This document shows, one piece after another, positions 5,195 to 12,837 of a stretch of DNA of 20,977 bases. The stretch spans positions 1-20,977 of the IMG/VR virus record IMGVR_UViG_3300025810_000112; one strand, written 5' to 3'. The notes beneath the pieces were generated by a model. The model saw only the letters and a list, made by a program, of their open reading frames with translations. It made no database searches and was not told the DNA's origin. Every line of letters starts with the position of its first letter. Position 1 is the first letter of the stretch. Origin of the DNA: a virus. A program made the translations under genes and the position numbers.

Positions 5195-6753
5195 TGGCAA
5201 AACTAAACGCTCAACAACTAAAAAGAAAATACGATTTAAGTAATAGTCATAAGGATAATTGGAGATCAATTTACGAAGATGCATACCGCTATGCTTTACC
5301 TATGAGAAACCTCTACGATGGGTACTACGAGTCCAATACACCAGGTCAAGATAAGATGGCGAGAGTGTTTGACTCTACTGCTATAGATAGTACGCAAAAA
5401 TTTGCAAATAAATTACAGAGTGGTTTATTCCCACCTGCTACTCAGTGGTGTCGTCTAGTGCCTGGTTCTGAGATACCGAAAGAAAGGCAAATAGAAACGC
5501 AACAGATTTTAGATGGCTATAACAACAGAATGTTCGATATAATGCGACAATCTAATTTTGACCAAGCTATGGGCGAATTTCTTCTTGAACTCAGCATTGG
5601 CAGTGCGATCATGCTGATCCAACCTGGAGACGAAGTGACTCCGATTCGTTATACTGCTGTACCGACATTCTTAGTTACCTTTGAGGAAGGTCCATTCGGC
5701 ACTGTTGATAAAGTCTATAGAAGAATGAAAAAACCTTACGGAGTATTAGATCAAGAATTTCCAGATGTAAAAATACCCCAAGATATGAAGAACAGTTATC
5801 AAGGTCGAGAAAGCGAGATGGTTGAGCTGATCGAGGGTACTTACTACGACAAGGATACAGGTAAATATCATTATCAGATTGTTGATTATAATGGAAAGCA
5901 TGAGCTTGTTTATAGAGAGTTAAAATCATTTCCTTGGGTGGTAGCACGTTACATGAAAGCTGCTAACGAAAGATATGGTCGAGGACCTGTACTTACTGCC
6001 TTACCAGATATTAAAACATTGAACAGAGTATTAGAACTTACACTTAAAAATGCTTCACTAACTATTGCAGGAGTCTACACCGCAGTAGATTCTGGAGTTT
6101 TGAATCCTGGCGCAATAAACCTAATTCCTGGTGCGATCATACCTGTCAACAGTAACGGAGGTCCTAGAGGAGCTGACCTACAACCATTACCAAGAAGTGG
6201 TGACCCTCAGTTATCTCAGATTGTGGCGAATGACTTACGGATGAATATTAAGAAAATTATGTTAGACGAATCTTTGCCACCAGATACTATGTCAGCTCGA
6301 ACTGCACTTGAGGTTGCCGAGAGAATGAAACAACTATCGCAAAACTTAGGAGCTGCGTTTGGTCGATTGATTAATGAGACTATGTATCCTGTAGTAAGAA
6401 GAACTCTAGAAGTTATGGATCAACTCGGTATTATCCAATTACCACTGAAGGTAAACGGACTACAAGTTAAGGTACAGCCGATTGGTGAACTTGCTATGGC
6501 GAGCAATATGACGAAAGTAAATCAAGTAATGCAATACGCACAGATAGCTAGTTCGTTAGGACCAACAGGCCAGATGACTATTAAGGTAGAACAAATTGCC
6601 GACTACATTGCGGATGCTATGGGAATACCTGCGGATATTAGAACTACTTACGAAGAGAGAATGCAGATGCAACAAGTTATGGCGGAGCAAGCTCAGATGA
6701 TGGCTCAACAGCAACAAGCTCAGCAAGCACCACCACCACAGGAAGAACAGTAA
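5194..6753 (+). CDS. Portal / head-tail connector protein (T7 gp8-like)
   Basis: A 519-residue portal protein, close in length to T7 gp8 (536). Portals form the dodecameric ring at one capsid vertex through which DNA enters and leaves and to which the tail attaches. Family signs: NWRSIYEDAYRYALPMRN (residues 22-39), ARVFDSTAIDSTQKFANKLQ (56-75) and SGLFPPATQWCRL (76-88), the usual N-terminal connector signature, and later RTALEVAERMKQLSQNLGAA in the crown-proximal region. The last 35 residues are Gln/Met/Ala/Pro-rich (QAQMMAQQQQAQQAPPP), a low-complexity tail common in this family. It starts on the previous stop (TAATG). Confidence 0.95.
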   Translation: MAKLNAQQLKRKYDLSNSHKDNWRSIYEDAYRYALPMRNLYDGYYESNTPGQDKMARVFDSTAIDSTQKFANKLQSGLFPPATQWCRLVPGSEIPKERQIETQQILDGYNNRMFDIMRQSNFDQAMGEFLLELSIGSAIMLIQPGDEVTPIRYTAVPTFLVTFEEGPFGTVDKVYRRMKKPYGVLDQEFPDVKIPQDMKNSYQGRESEMVELIEGTYYDKDTGKYHYQIVDYNGKHELVYRELKSFPWVVARYMKAANERYGRGPVLTALPDIKTLNRVLELTLKNASLTIAGVYTAVDSGVLNPGAINLIPGAIIPVNSNGGPRGADLQPLPRSGDPQLSQIVANDLRMNIKKIMLDESLPPDTMSARTALEVAERMKQLSQNLGAAFGRLINETMYPVVRRTLEVMDQLGIIQLPLKVNGLQVKVQPIGELAMASNMTKVNQVMQYAQIASSLGPTGQMTIKVEQIADYIADAMGIPADIRTTYEERMQMQQVMAEQAQMMAQQQQAQQAPPPQEEQ

Positions 6754-6842
6754 TGAATTTTAATTATGGTGGATATGATCCACAGCTATGGAGGGCAAAA
6801 AAAAATGAAAGTAACAAACGAAGAACAAAAAAATATAAATAG
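6753..6842 (+). CDS. Putative 29-aa peptide
   Basis: A 29-codon frame whose ATG overlaps the portal stop (TAATG, as at 4931 and 5194). The product begins MNFNYGGYDPQLWRAKKNES and ends in a basic KRRTKKYK tail. It overlaps the next gene's start by 38 bases. An aromatic and glycine-rich front with a basic end looks protein-like, and the junction geometry is the same as at genuine genes nearby. No homologue is recognised; it may serve only to carry ribosomes from the portal gene to the next start. Confidence 0.4.
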   Translation: MNFNYGGYDPQLWRAKKNESNKRRTKKYK

Positions 6843-7101
6843 TCCAGGTTGGGAAGGCTTAGATGCAACACCTAACCCACATCAAAAGATAGAACCTACT
6901 GACTTGGATAAATTATATCAACGAGTTTTTTCATCACAAGATGGGAAAAAATTACTGATACATCTCAAGGACACATACCTCGACACTCCAACTTGGACAC
7001 CTGGGTATGATAATAGCTTTGGATATTATAGAGATGGTCAGAATACGATTATAAGAGAAATAATAACCAGAATAAGGAGGGCTAATTATGATCGAAAATG
7101 A
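6805..7101 (+). CDS. Bbp19-like phage protein
   Basis: A 98-residue protein. I chose ATG 6805 because GGAGG lies at 6790-6794; an in-frame ATG at 6766 has no comparable site. The C-terminal two thirds match the pattern of Bbp19-like phage proteins: LDKLYQRVFSSQDGKKLLIH, then TWTPGYDNSFGYYRDGQNTI and an amphipathic helix IREIITRIRRA. These small proteins are commonly encoded between portal and scaffold or capsid genes in podoviruses; their exact role is not established. It overlaps the scaffold start by 14 bases. Confidence 0.7.
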   Translation: MKVTNEEQKNINSPGWEGLDATPNPHQKIEPTDLDKLYQRVFSSQDGKKLLIHLKDTYLDTPTWTPGYDNSFGYYRDGQNTIIREIITRIRRANYDRK

Positions 7102-7894
7102 AGAAGTAAAACAAGAAGAAGAACAACCTACACCACAACCAGAAGAGTCAAAAGGCTTGATGGCTGATGCAGAACAACAAGCAGAAGAAGTGGTTGAGGA
7201 TGGAATGCCTACAGGTAAACAAGAAGATATCTATGACGGAGAGGATTTAGAAAACCTTGAGTTTACGAGACCAGAAACATTTCCAGAAAAATTCTGGCAT
7301 GAGAAGGATGGTCCAGACGTTGAAGGTTTAGCCAAGGCATACGGAGAACTAGAAAAGAAATTTCACTCTGGTAATGGTAAAGCTCCTAAAGAATATAGCT
7401 TAGATAATATTAAGGAACTTGGCTTTGCGGAGGATGATCCTGTGGTCAATACTTTTAAGGAGTGGTCTAAAAATAACAACGTACCTCAAGATGCCTTTGA
7501 CGAACTCGCAGGTAAGATTGCTGAAATGGGTATGCAAGCTCAACAGGATGAAGAGATACATATCCAAGAGGAGAAAACTAAACTCGGTGAGAATGCCGAC
7601 AATATTATTAACTCTAACGTCAAGTGGGGTAGGGGGTTAGTTAACAAAGGTATGTTATCTGAGGATGATTACAATGAACTTGAAGTATGGGGAGGCACAG
7701 CTTCTGGTCAGAGACTTCTCAATAAATTTAGAGGCATGATGGGAGAACGTGAGATACCGACTGCTACAGTGGAAGGTCAGCGAATGGATGAGGAAGAATT
7801 AAAATCCTTAGTTGCCGATCCTAGATATGGAACTGATGAAAGATTCCGTAAAGATGTAGAACGTAAGTTTGTGGAGTATTACGACAAAAGATAG
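7088..7894 (+). CDS. Capsid scaffolding protein (T7 gp9-like)
   Basis: A 268-residue acidic protein behind a strong AAGGAGGG site. The first 60 residues are Glu/Gln/Pro-rich and likely disordered (EEVKQEEEQPTPQPEESKG). The middle contains FPEKFWHEKDGPDVEGLAKA and YSLDNIKELGFAEDDPVVN, features of podovirus scaffolds, then NELEVWGGTASGQRLLNKFR. The C-terminal YGTDERFRKDVERKFVEYY is a charged helix of the kind that contacts coat protein. Scaffold directs prohead assembly and leaves before DNA fills the head. Position between portal and capsid genes supports this. Confidence 0.88.
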   Translation: MIENEEVKQEEEQPTPQPEESKGLMADAEQQAEEVVEDGMPTGKQEDIYDGEDLENLEFTRPETFPEKFWHEKDGPDVEGLAKAYGELEKKFHSGNGKAPKEYSLDNIKELGFAEDDPVVNTFKEWSKNNNVPQDAFDELAGKIAEMGMQAQQDEEIHIQEEKTKLGENADNIINSNVKWGRGLVNKGMLSEDDYNELEVWGGTASGQRLLNKFRGMMGEREIPTATVEGQRMDEEELKSLVADPRYGTDERFRKDVERKFVEYYDKR

Positions 7895-8023
7895 ATGAAA
7901 GAAGAAAAGCCGAAACATATAATCCCTCTACGAGACTGTAGGGGGTCTCGGTTTCCCAATAAAAAGCGAAGGCTTGTTGAATATAAAAACCCTGTAGTTT
8001 ACTACGGAAAAAGTTCGACTTGA
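7895..8023 (+). CDS. Possible 42-aa ORF after scaffold
   Basis: An ATG placed directly after the scaffold stop (TAGATG) opens 42 codons to TGA 8021-8023. The product, starting MKEEKPKHIIPLRDCRGSRF, is basic and has no recognised family. There is no clear ribosome binding site of its own, and its DNA contains competing hairpins (7924-7950). It may be translated by coupling from the scaffold gene, or it may be chance. It accounts for the first 129 bases of the scaffold-capsid gap. Confidence 0.3.
   Translation: MKEEKPKHIIPLRDCRGSRFPNKKRRLVEYKNPVVYYGKSST
7924..7950 (+). other. Two mutually exclusive hairpins
   Basis: Two stems compete for the same bases: CCCTCTA (7924-7930) with TAGGGGG (7939-7945), seven pairs including one G-T; and CGAGAC (7931-7936) with GTCTCG (7945-7950), six perfect pairs. 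Neither is followed by a good T-run (only GTTTCCC), so it is not a convincing terminator. It could be a processing site or weak attenuator between scaffold and capsid genes (inference). Confidence 0.4.
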
Positions 8024-8048
8024 AAATAATCTAAAAAAAAGTTATAAA
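8020..8048 (+). promoter_or_regulatory. Sigma70-like promoter for the capsid transcript
   Basis: TTGAAA at 8020-8025 (five of six consensus bases), exactly 17 bases, then TATAAA at 8043-8048 (five of six). The spacer is A/T-rich. A start at about 8055 would place the first transcribed bases just before the structured leader at 8058. It lies 150 bases ahead of the capsid ATG in the only long non-coding gap of the window, where extra capsid transcription is expected. AT-rich DNA gives chance matches, but the spacing and position are good. Confidence 0.6.
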
Positions 8049-8057
8049 TAAAGTATT

Positions 8058-8132
8058 AACTTACAACCCTAATCTAGGGCAAGTTTGGCTACTCAGAAAT
8101 GAGTCGTTGCAAGAACGTAATCTTGTAGCCAA
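8058..8132 (+). ncRNA. Structured 5' leader RNA with three-way junction
   Basis: A compact fold is readable by eye. Hairpin 1: AACTT (8058-8062) pairs AAGTT (8081-8085), enclosing CCCTA (8067-8071) and TAGGG (8075-8079) around a three-base loop. Then a three-way junction: closing stem TTGGCTA (8085-8091) with TAGCCAA (8126-8132); arm 2 CTCA (8092-8095) and TGAG (8100-8103) with a GAAA tetraloop; arm 3 CAAGA (8110-8114) and TCTTG (8121-8125) with loop ACGTAA; only six bases (8104-8109) are unpaired in the junction. Base 8085 is shared by hairpin 1 and the closing stem. Six Ts follow at 8140-8145, and a weaker hairpin (8150-8168) runs into Ts at 8167-8172. It would form the capsid mRNA 5' leader; roles in mRNA stability, processing or attenuation are inference. 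Not a tRNA: there is no T-arm. Confidence 0.55.
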
Positions 8133-8198
8133 GGCTGAATTTTTTCAATAACCGATAGGCGATTAGTTTTTTATATTTAACTTTAATAAGGAGTACAA

Positions 8199-9053
8199 AT
8201 GAGTACAGGACTATCAACTGCATTTATCACTCTCTTTGAGGCTGAAGTAAAACAAGCCTACCAGGGTGAAGCAGTACTAAGAAATGCTGTACGAATGAGA
8301 ACTAATGTTAATGGTTCAACTGTAAAATTTCCTACTATCGGAAAAGGTGTATCTCAAGTAAGAACACCACAAACAGACGTTGTTCCGTTAAACACTTCAT
8401 TCGGATCAGTGACAGCGACTATGACAGATTACATAGCTGCTGAATATAGCGATATTTTCGACCAAGCAAAAGTGAACTTCGATGAGAGACAAGAGTTGGC
8501 TCAAGTTGTTGGTAAAGCGATTGCTAGAAGAGAAGATCAAATAATAATCGATGTAATGGAAGCAGCTTCTCCAGGCACTACGATTGCTAATACAGTTGTA
8601 ACTTCTGGTTCAGCCGCAGCTTCTGACTTGAATATTGGTAAAATCATTGCAGCTAAGAAAGCTCTTGATGCAGCTAATGTTCCTCCAAGCGACAGACACG
8701 CAATTATTCATGCGAACAATCTCGCAGGTCTTCTTGGCGATGAAAGGGCAATTAGTGGCGATTTCCAAAACATCAAAGCACTTGTCGCAGGTGAGCTTAA
8801 CACTATGATGGGCTTTCAGTTTCATATTGTAGGTGATAGAGACGAAGGCGGCTTAAATCTTGATGGATCAAGTGACAGGAAAACTTTTTTCTTTCATAAG
8901 TCATCTACAGGCTGTGGTGTATCAGTAGCACCTAAGGTTGAGGTGAACTATATACCGGAAAAAACGTCCTTCCTGGTAAGTGCCATGTATAGTGCTGGAG
9001 CAGCGGTTATTGATACTGCCGGTCTAGTTCAAGTAACTTGTAGAGAGTCTTAG
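8199..9053 (+). CDS. Major capsid protein
   Basis: A 284-residue protein directly after the scaffold gene, with its own promoter-like element, leader and strong AAGGAG site (8188-8193). It begins MSTGLSTAFITLFEAEVKQA. Features of HK97-fold coat proteins of podoviruses are visible: an N-terminal helix, then GSTVKFPTIGKGVSQVRT, a mid segment AAEYSDIFDQAKVNFDERQE leading to the long spine helix, AIARREDQIIIDVMEAAS, and a C-terminal beta-rich part ending VIDTAGLVQVTCRES. Residues about 145-185 (AAKKALDAANVPPSDRHAII) resemble the peripheral-domain region in which a loop over bound protein neighbours is common. It is shorter than T7 gp10A (345). The assignment is from order, size and these patterns. 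Confidence 0.87.
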   Translation: MSTGLSTAFITLFEAEVKQAYQGEAVLRNAVRMRTNVNGSTVKFPTIGKGVSQVRTPQTDVVPLNTSFGSVTATMTDYIAAEYSDIFDQAKVNFDERQELAQVVGKAIARREDQIIIDVMEAASPGTTIANTVVTSGSAAASDLNIGKIIAAKKALDAANVPPSDRHAIIHANNLAGLLGDERAISGDFQNIKALVAGELNTMMGFQFHIVGDRDEGGLNLDGSSDRKTFFFHKSSTGCGVSVAPKVEVNYIPEKTSFLVSAMYSAGAAVIDTAGLVQVTCRES

Positions 9054-9063
9054 GAGGTAAATT

Positions 9064-9339
9064 ATGGCATTCGCAAGAACAGGATGGAATCCTATTGGTG
9101 GCATGAGCAAACGAGGTAGTGCTCCACAAATGTGGACGTACACTTCAGCAGATGCTATCGCAACTGTAAATACTTCTGGATATTTTAATAGTGTATCTGA
9201 TGAAGTAAAAGTTGGTGATCTAATTTATGTTCACGACTCAAACACACCTACTGCTTCTCTAGTAATTGTATTAAGCAATGCTAGTGGTGTAGTTGATGTG
9301 AGTGATGGAACAGCAATTAGTGTTGCTGACTCTGACTAA
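9064..9339 (+). CDS. Probable capsid decoration / head structural protein
   Basis: A 91-residue protein, ten bases after the capsid gene, with a very strong AGGAGG site overlapping the capsid stop. The sequence is mostly beta-type, rich in Val, Ser, Thr, Gly and Asp (MWTYTSADAIATVNTSGYFN, VGDLIYVHDS, SLVIVLSNASGVVDVSDGT), with no helix of note and no catalytic motif. It shares the capsid transcript and is followed by a terminator, so it would be made at a high level. A small beta protein in this position is most simply a head decoration protein (inference); a short fibre or adhesion protein is the alternative. Confidence 0.6.
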   Translation: MAFARTGWNPIGGMSKRGSAPQMWTYTSADAIATVNTSGYFNSVSDEVKVGDLIYVHDSNTPTASLVIVLSNASGVVDVSDGTAISVADSD

Positions 9340-9349
9340 ATAATAAACT

Positions 9350-9375
9350 GTGGGGAGCTTCGGCTCCCTACTTTT
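9350..9375 (+). terminator. Intrinsic terminator after capsid/decoration genes
   Basis: Nine-pair stem GTGGGGAGC (9350-9358) with GCTCCCTAC (9363-9371), one G-T pair, a TTCG tetraloop (9359-9362), then TTTT at 9372-9375. It occupies the gap between the decoration and tail tubular A genes, the same relative place as the main late terminator after gene 10 in T7. Partial read-through would lower tail-gene expression relative to capsid. Confidence 0.9.
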
Positions 9376-9389
9376 ATAAGGAATTTTTT

Positions 9390-10007
9390 ATGGCAGCAGG
9401 AGATACTCAAGTCAGCATAGCAAACCAATCCCTACTACTATTAGGAGCTGACACTATATCAAACTTTACTAACGGAACTGCTGTCGGCAATGCGTGTTCA
9501 ATCATATATCCCAAAGTTAAAGCTACTACTCTAGGAATGTATCCTTGGAGTTTTACTTTAAAAAAGGAACAGCTTTCTCGATTATCAACAGCTCCCACCG
9601 CACATTTTCTATATCAATTCGCCCTCCCCCCAGATATGTTAAATAGTGTACCAAGAACTGTCTATGCAAGTAGTGATCGAGGAGCTGCTCCTATTACTGA
9701 TTGGACAATACAAGGTCAGACATTATTAACGGATAGAGAACAAATATTTGTAGACTATCAACAGGATATCGTAGAGGGTAAACTACCAACGTATTTCGTA
9801 CAACTCCTTGTATATATGTTAGCCTGGAACTTGGCTGAAACAATTACAGATCAAACCGAGAAAGGTGCATACTATAAACAGATTGCCCTCGGTACTGTAG
9901 CTGAGAACAATAGAGGTGGATACTTTAGAACTGCTATTAACTTAGATGGCGCAGGAGAAACCCCACCTGTTATTGCTCAGTATTTACTTACTGAGGTTCG
10001 CAGTTAA
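9390..10007 (+). CDS. Tail tubular protein A (T7 gp11-like adaptor)
   Basis: A 205-residue protein, close to T7 gp11 (196). This adaptor ring joins portal to tail nozzle. The N-terminus carries the family signature: IANQSLLLLGADTISNFTNG, then CSIIYPKVKATTLGMYPWSF and KEQLSRL; later YQFALPPDMLNSVPRTVY, and TYFVQLLVYMLAWNLAETIT in the helical part. The ribosome binding site (AAGGA at 9378-9382) lies just past the terminator, so translation does not depend on the capsid message. Its stop overlaps the nozzle start (TAATG). Confidence 0.9.
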   Translation: MAAGDTQVSIANQSLLLLGADTISNFTNGTAVGNACSIIYPKVKATTLGMYPWSFTLKKEQLSRLSTAPTAHFLYQFALPPDMLNSVPRTVYASSDRGAAPITDWTIQGQTLLTDREQIFVDYQQDIVEGKLPTYFVQLLVYMLAWNLAETITDQTEKGAYYKQIALGTVAENNRGGYFRTAINLDGAGETPPVIAQYLLTEVRS

Positions 10008-12259
10008 TGTCGAGAATAGTTCAGTATCAATCGTCATTCACTATGGGTGAGTTTGACCCTCTCGTAAAAGGTAGGGTGGACATTCAGCAATATCAGAATG
10101 CTTTAGAGAAAGCGACTAACATTGTTTGTATTCCGCAAGGAGCTATAGAACGTAGACCTGGCACTCAGTTTCTACTCGACATCACTAGTCATTTAGGATC
10201 TGGTATTACAGCTCAACAAGGCATACGACTTATTCCATTTGAATTTTCTACTACCGATTCGTTTATGTTAGTCTTCGTTAAAATCTCTACTGCATCATCT
10301 AACAATACGAGGATGTTTGTTTTTAATAGTGGCTCACTTGTAACTAATATTAATGGGTCTGGTAATAATTATTTAACACTTACCTTTGGTAATATATCTT
10401 TCGACAAGGTGTCGTTTACGCAATCAGCCGACACACTCATAATTGTTAATGAGGATTTAGCTCCTTTGAAAATAGAGAGAGGTGCAACTAATACTGCGTG
10501 GACCGCTACTACCATTACTCTTACTTCACCAAAGTTTGCTTTTAATTTAAATACCACCACACCTTCTGGAACAATTACACCAAGCTCGATTGATGGCACA
10601 TCCGATATAACAGCTTCTACACACGTTTTTCATGATGGTGCAAGCGATACTGCTCAAGCAGGTGGCACTAATACAATTACGTTACACAGTGGAGCTTCGA
10701 GTAATAATGATATTTATAATGGCTCAACAATAAAAATTACAGGAGGTACAGGCTCTGGACAAACTAGAATTATATCGGATTATGTACATTCAAGCAAAGT
10801 AGCCACTGTTTCAGAGAATTGGACTACACAACCAGACAACACGTCTACATTTACAATTACAAGTATGGTCGGACAGTATGTTCAAGTAATTAACGGATTC
10901 GGTCGAGCAAAGATTGTTGAGATTACTTCTAGTACAAAAGTTAAAACCAATGTAGAAGTTCCGTTCTATAATACGTCAGCTCAAAGTGATTATGAGTTAG
11001 AGTTTGGGTATGAGGATGTATTTAGCACTGATCGAGGCTTTCCTAGAAGTGCAGTATTTCATGAGGGTCGTTTATACTTTGGCGGTACTAAATCTTTACC
11101 TTCCGCATTGATTGGTAGTAAGATATCCGACTTCTTTAATTTCTTAGAATCAGAAGGGCTTGATGACGATTCCATATTTGCTTTATTATCATCGGATACT
11201 GTTAACGCAATTACAGGTTTGCGTAGTGGACGTGATTTACAAATATTTACGACAGGCAATGAGTGGTACGTTCAGCAGGCTGAGTCCGAACCGATTACTC
11301 CGCAAAACCTCACATTAAAAGCAGCCACTAAATCTGGATCAAAAGAAAACATTATGCCTGTAGCTGCGGAGGGTGGTACTATATTCTTACAGCGATCTGG
11401 AAAAGCCTTACGAGAATTTTTATTTAGTGACGTAGAGTTATCCTATCAATCTAATAACATATCCTTACTATCTAGCCACCTTCTTAAAAGTCCTGTTAAG
11501 ATTACGTTCAGACGAGCCACCTCTACTGACGATGGTGATTTATTAATTATTGTGAATGGAACCGATGGCACTATGGCAGCATACTCTATACATAGAACAC
11601 AAAAGGTTGTAGCTCCTTCAGAGTTTATTACGGACGGAACTTTTGAAGATTGTAGTGTGGATATTAACGATATATATGTTATTGTAAAAAGAACAATTAA
11701 TTCATCAACAAAATATTATGTGGAGTTATTAGATGATGACAGAACTACTGATGCTAGCTTCCAGCTTTTTGATGGGAGTAATGATGGGTCTAAGCCTACC
11801 TCAACAACAGTATCCGGTCTTACACACCTGGAAGGAGAAACTGTGGAAGTTATTAGGGATGATATATTCTTGGGTACGAAAACTGTTTCGTCTGGGCAAA
11901 TAACGATAGATCAAGTCCCTACGACTTATGTCGAGGTGGGTTTACATTACGATGTCCTAGCTAAAACATTACCTGCCGAACCAAGACTTTCTTCTGGCAC
12001 TATGGTAGGACGTAAGAAAAGAATTGTAGATGCTAGTCCTATTTTATTTCAGACACAAAACATTGCGATCAATGGTAAAGAAGTTCCGTTAAAACAATTT
12101 CCCTACACTTTAGATTCTTCTGAGACTGTATTTTCTGGACGTAAAAGAGTGACTCCGATACTTGGATTTAGTACGGAAGCTCAGATAGAGATAACCCAAA
12201 CTAAGCCCTTGTTTTTTACGTTACTTGGTTTAGAATACAATGTGAGTGGTAGTCAATGA
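10007..12259 (+). CDS. Tail nozzle protein (tail tubular B, T7 gp12-like)
   Basis: A 750-residue protein, near T7 gp12 (794), forming the tail tube tip below the adaptor. The typical start is present: QSSFTMGEFDPLVKGRVDIQ (residues 8-27), then a segment ending IPQGAIERRPGTQFLLD, the usual 'G.LsP.l.gR.D...y..g......i..pqGg..rRPGt.f' pattern. VFSTDRGFPRSAVFHEGRLY and FGGTKSLPSALIGSKISDFF, around residues 340-380, mark the beta-propeller part, also typical. Residues about 187-287 appear to be an inserted beta module (TNTITLHSGASSNNDIYNGS, KITGGTGSGQTRIISDYVHS, SKVATVSENWTTQPD) of a kind found in varied phage structural proteins. It overlaps both neighbours by 1-4 bases. Confidence 0.88.
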   Translation: MSRIVQYQSSFTMGEFDPLVKGRVDIQQYQNALEKATNIVCIPQGAIERRPGTQFLLDITSHLGSGITAQQGIRLIPFEFSTTDSFMLVFVKISTASSNNTRMFVFNSGSLVTNINGSGNNYLTLTFGNISFDKVSFTQSADTLIIVNEDLAPLKIERGATNTAWTATTITLTSPKFAFNLNTTTPSGTITPSSIDGTSDITASTHVFHDGASDTAQAGGTNTITLHSGASSNNDIYNGSTIKITGGTGSGQTRIISDYVHSSKVATVSENWTTQPDNTSTFTITSMVGQYVQVINGFGRAKIVEITSSTKVKTNVEVPFYNTSAQSDYELEFGYEDVFSTDRGFPRSAVFHEGRLYFGGTKSLPSALIGSKISDFFNFLESEGLDDDSIFALLSSDTVNAITGLRSGRDLQIFTTGNEWYVQQAESEPITPQNLTLKAATKSGSKENIMPVAAEGGTIFLQRSGKALREFLFSDVELSYQSNNISLLSSHLLKSPVKITFRRATSTDDGDLLIIVNGTDGTMAAYSIHRTQKVVAPSEFITDGTFEDCSVDINDIYVIVKRTINSSTKYYVELLDDDRTTDASFQLFDGSNDGSKPTSTTVSGLTHLEGETVEVIRDDIFLGTKTVSSGQITIDQVPTTYVEVGLHYDVLAKTLPAEPRLSSGTMVGRKKRIVDASPILFQTQNIAINGKEVPLKQFPYTLDSSETVFSGRKRVTPILGFSTEAQIEITQTKPLFFTLLGLEYNVSGSQ

Positions 12260-12837
12260 GTGCGTCAGCGGTATTTGGTGGAATTGGTTTAGTAATGTCT
12301 GCATTGCAGTACAGGAGTACTGTAGCCGCAGGAAAATCCGAACAAGAGTTTTATAATGCTCAAGCTCGTAACAGAAGATTACAGGGCAGAGTAGAAGCAG
12401 TAGAAGCTAAAGAAAAAGGCAATGAGATACTGAGACGAGCTAAAGTGGCTCTAGCCTCAAACCTTGCAGGAGGATATGCAAGTGCAGTTATTCCTACAGT
12501 GGGATCAGTTCAGACAGTAAGCAGGCAACAAGTATTACGACCTGCCTCACTAGACTTTGGTATAACTGAGATGGATGCATTGTTAGCGGTAGAACAAGCG
12601 AACAGAGAAGCAGGATACTTAGAGTACAGAGGTCAGATGGCTGCCTCTCAAGCTCGAACTAAAGCTCTCGGTAACTTAGCAATGGCAGGCTTTCAAGCAG
12701 GACTATCTGGTGCATTCGAAGGACTAAGCCTAGGTGGTGGCTCTGGATATTCAGCTAGTGCTTTTCAAGGAGTAGGTGCCGCAGGAACAAGAAATGTATC
12801 TATGGCAAGTAGAGTAGGACCAGCATTCGGAGGATAG
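12256..12837 (+). CDS. Internal virion protein (T7 gp14-like)
   Basis: A 193-residue protein, essentially the length of T7 gp14 (196). It has a short hydrophobic front (SAVFGGIGLVMSALQYRSTV), then a long Ala/Gln/Glu/Arg-rich helical part (AQARNRRLQGRVEAVEAKEK and the like), a middle with VGSVQTVSRQQVLRPASLDF and MDALLAVEQANREAGYLEYR, and a Gly/Ser/Ala-rich tail. T7 gp14 leaves the head first and forms a pore in the outer membrane. Gene order (after nozzle, before a gp15-like gene) supports the match. The ATG overlaps the nozzle stop. Confidence 0.78.
   Translation: MSASAVFGGIGLVMSALQYRSTVAAGKSEQEFYNAQARNRRLQGRVEAVEAKEKGNEILRRAKVALASNLAGGYASAVIPTVGSVQTVSRQQVLRPASLDFGITEMDALLAVEQANREAGYLEYRGQMAASQARTKALGNLAMAGFQAGLSGAFEGLSLGGGSGYSASAFQGVGAAGTRNVSMASRVGPAFGG

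Noticed and set aside
7419-7640. 73-codon ORF inside the scaffold gene
   Set aside because: Starts at TTG without a convincing site and reads as an out-of-frame shadow of scaffold.
8085-8132. Possible tRNA or tRNA-like gene
   Set aside because: The closing stem and two arms resemble acceptor, D and anticodon arms, but only 48 bases are available, there is no T-arm or TTCGA-type loop, and the junction spacing is wrong.
8085-8132. Hammerhead ribozyme
   Set aside because: It is a three-way junction, but the CUGAUGA core is absent and the GAAA here is a hairpin loop rather than a junction strand.
8150-8172. Intrinsic terminator just before the capsid gene
   Set aside because: The stem has a mismatch, a G-T pair and few G-C pairs; the T-run alone is not enough in AT-rich DNA. 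Kept only as a possible attenuator within the leader description.
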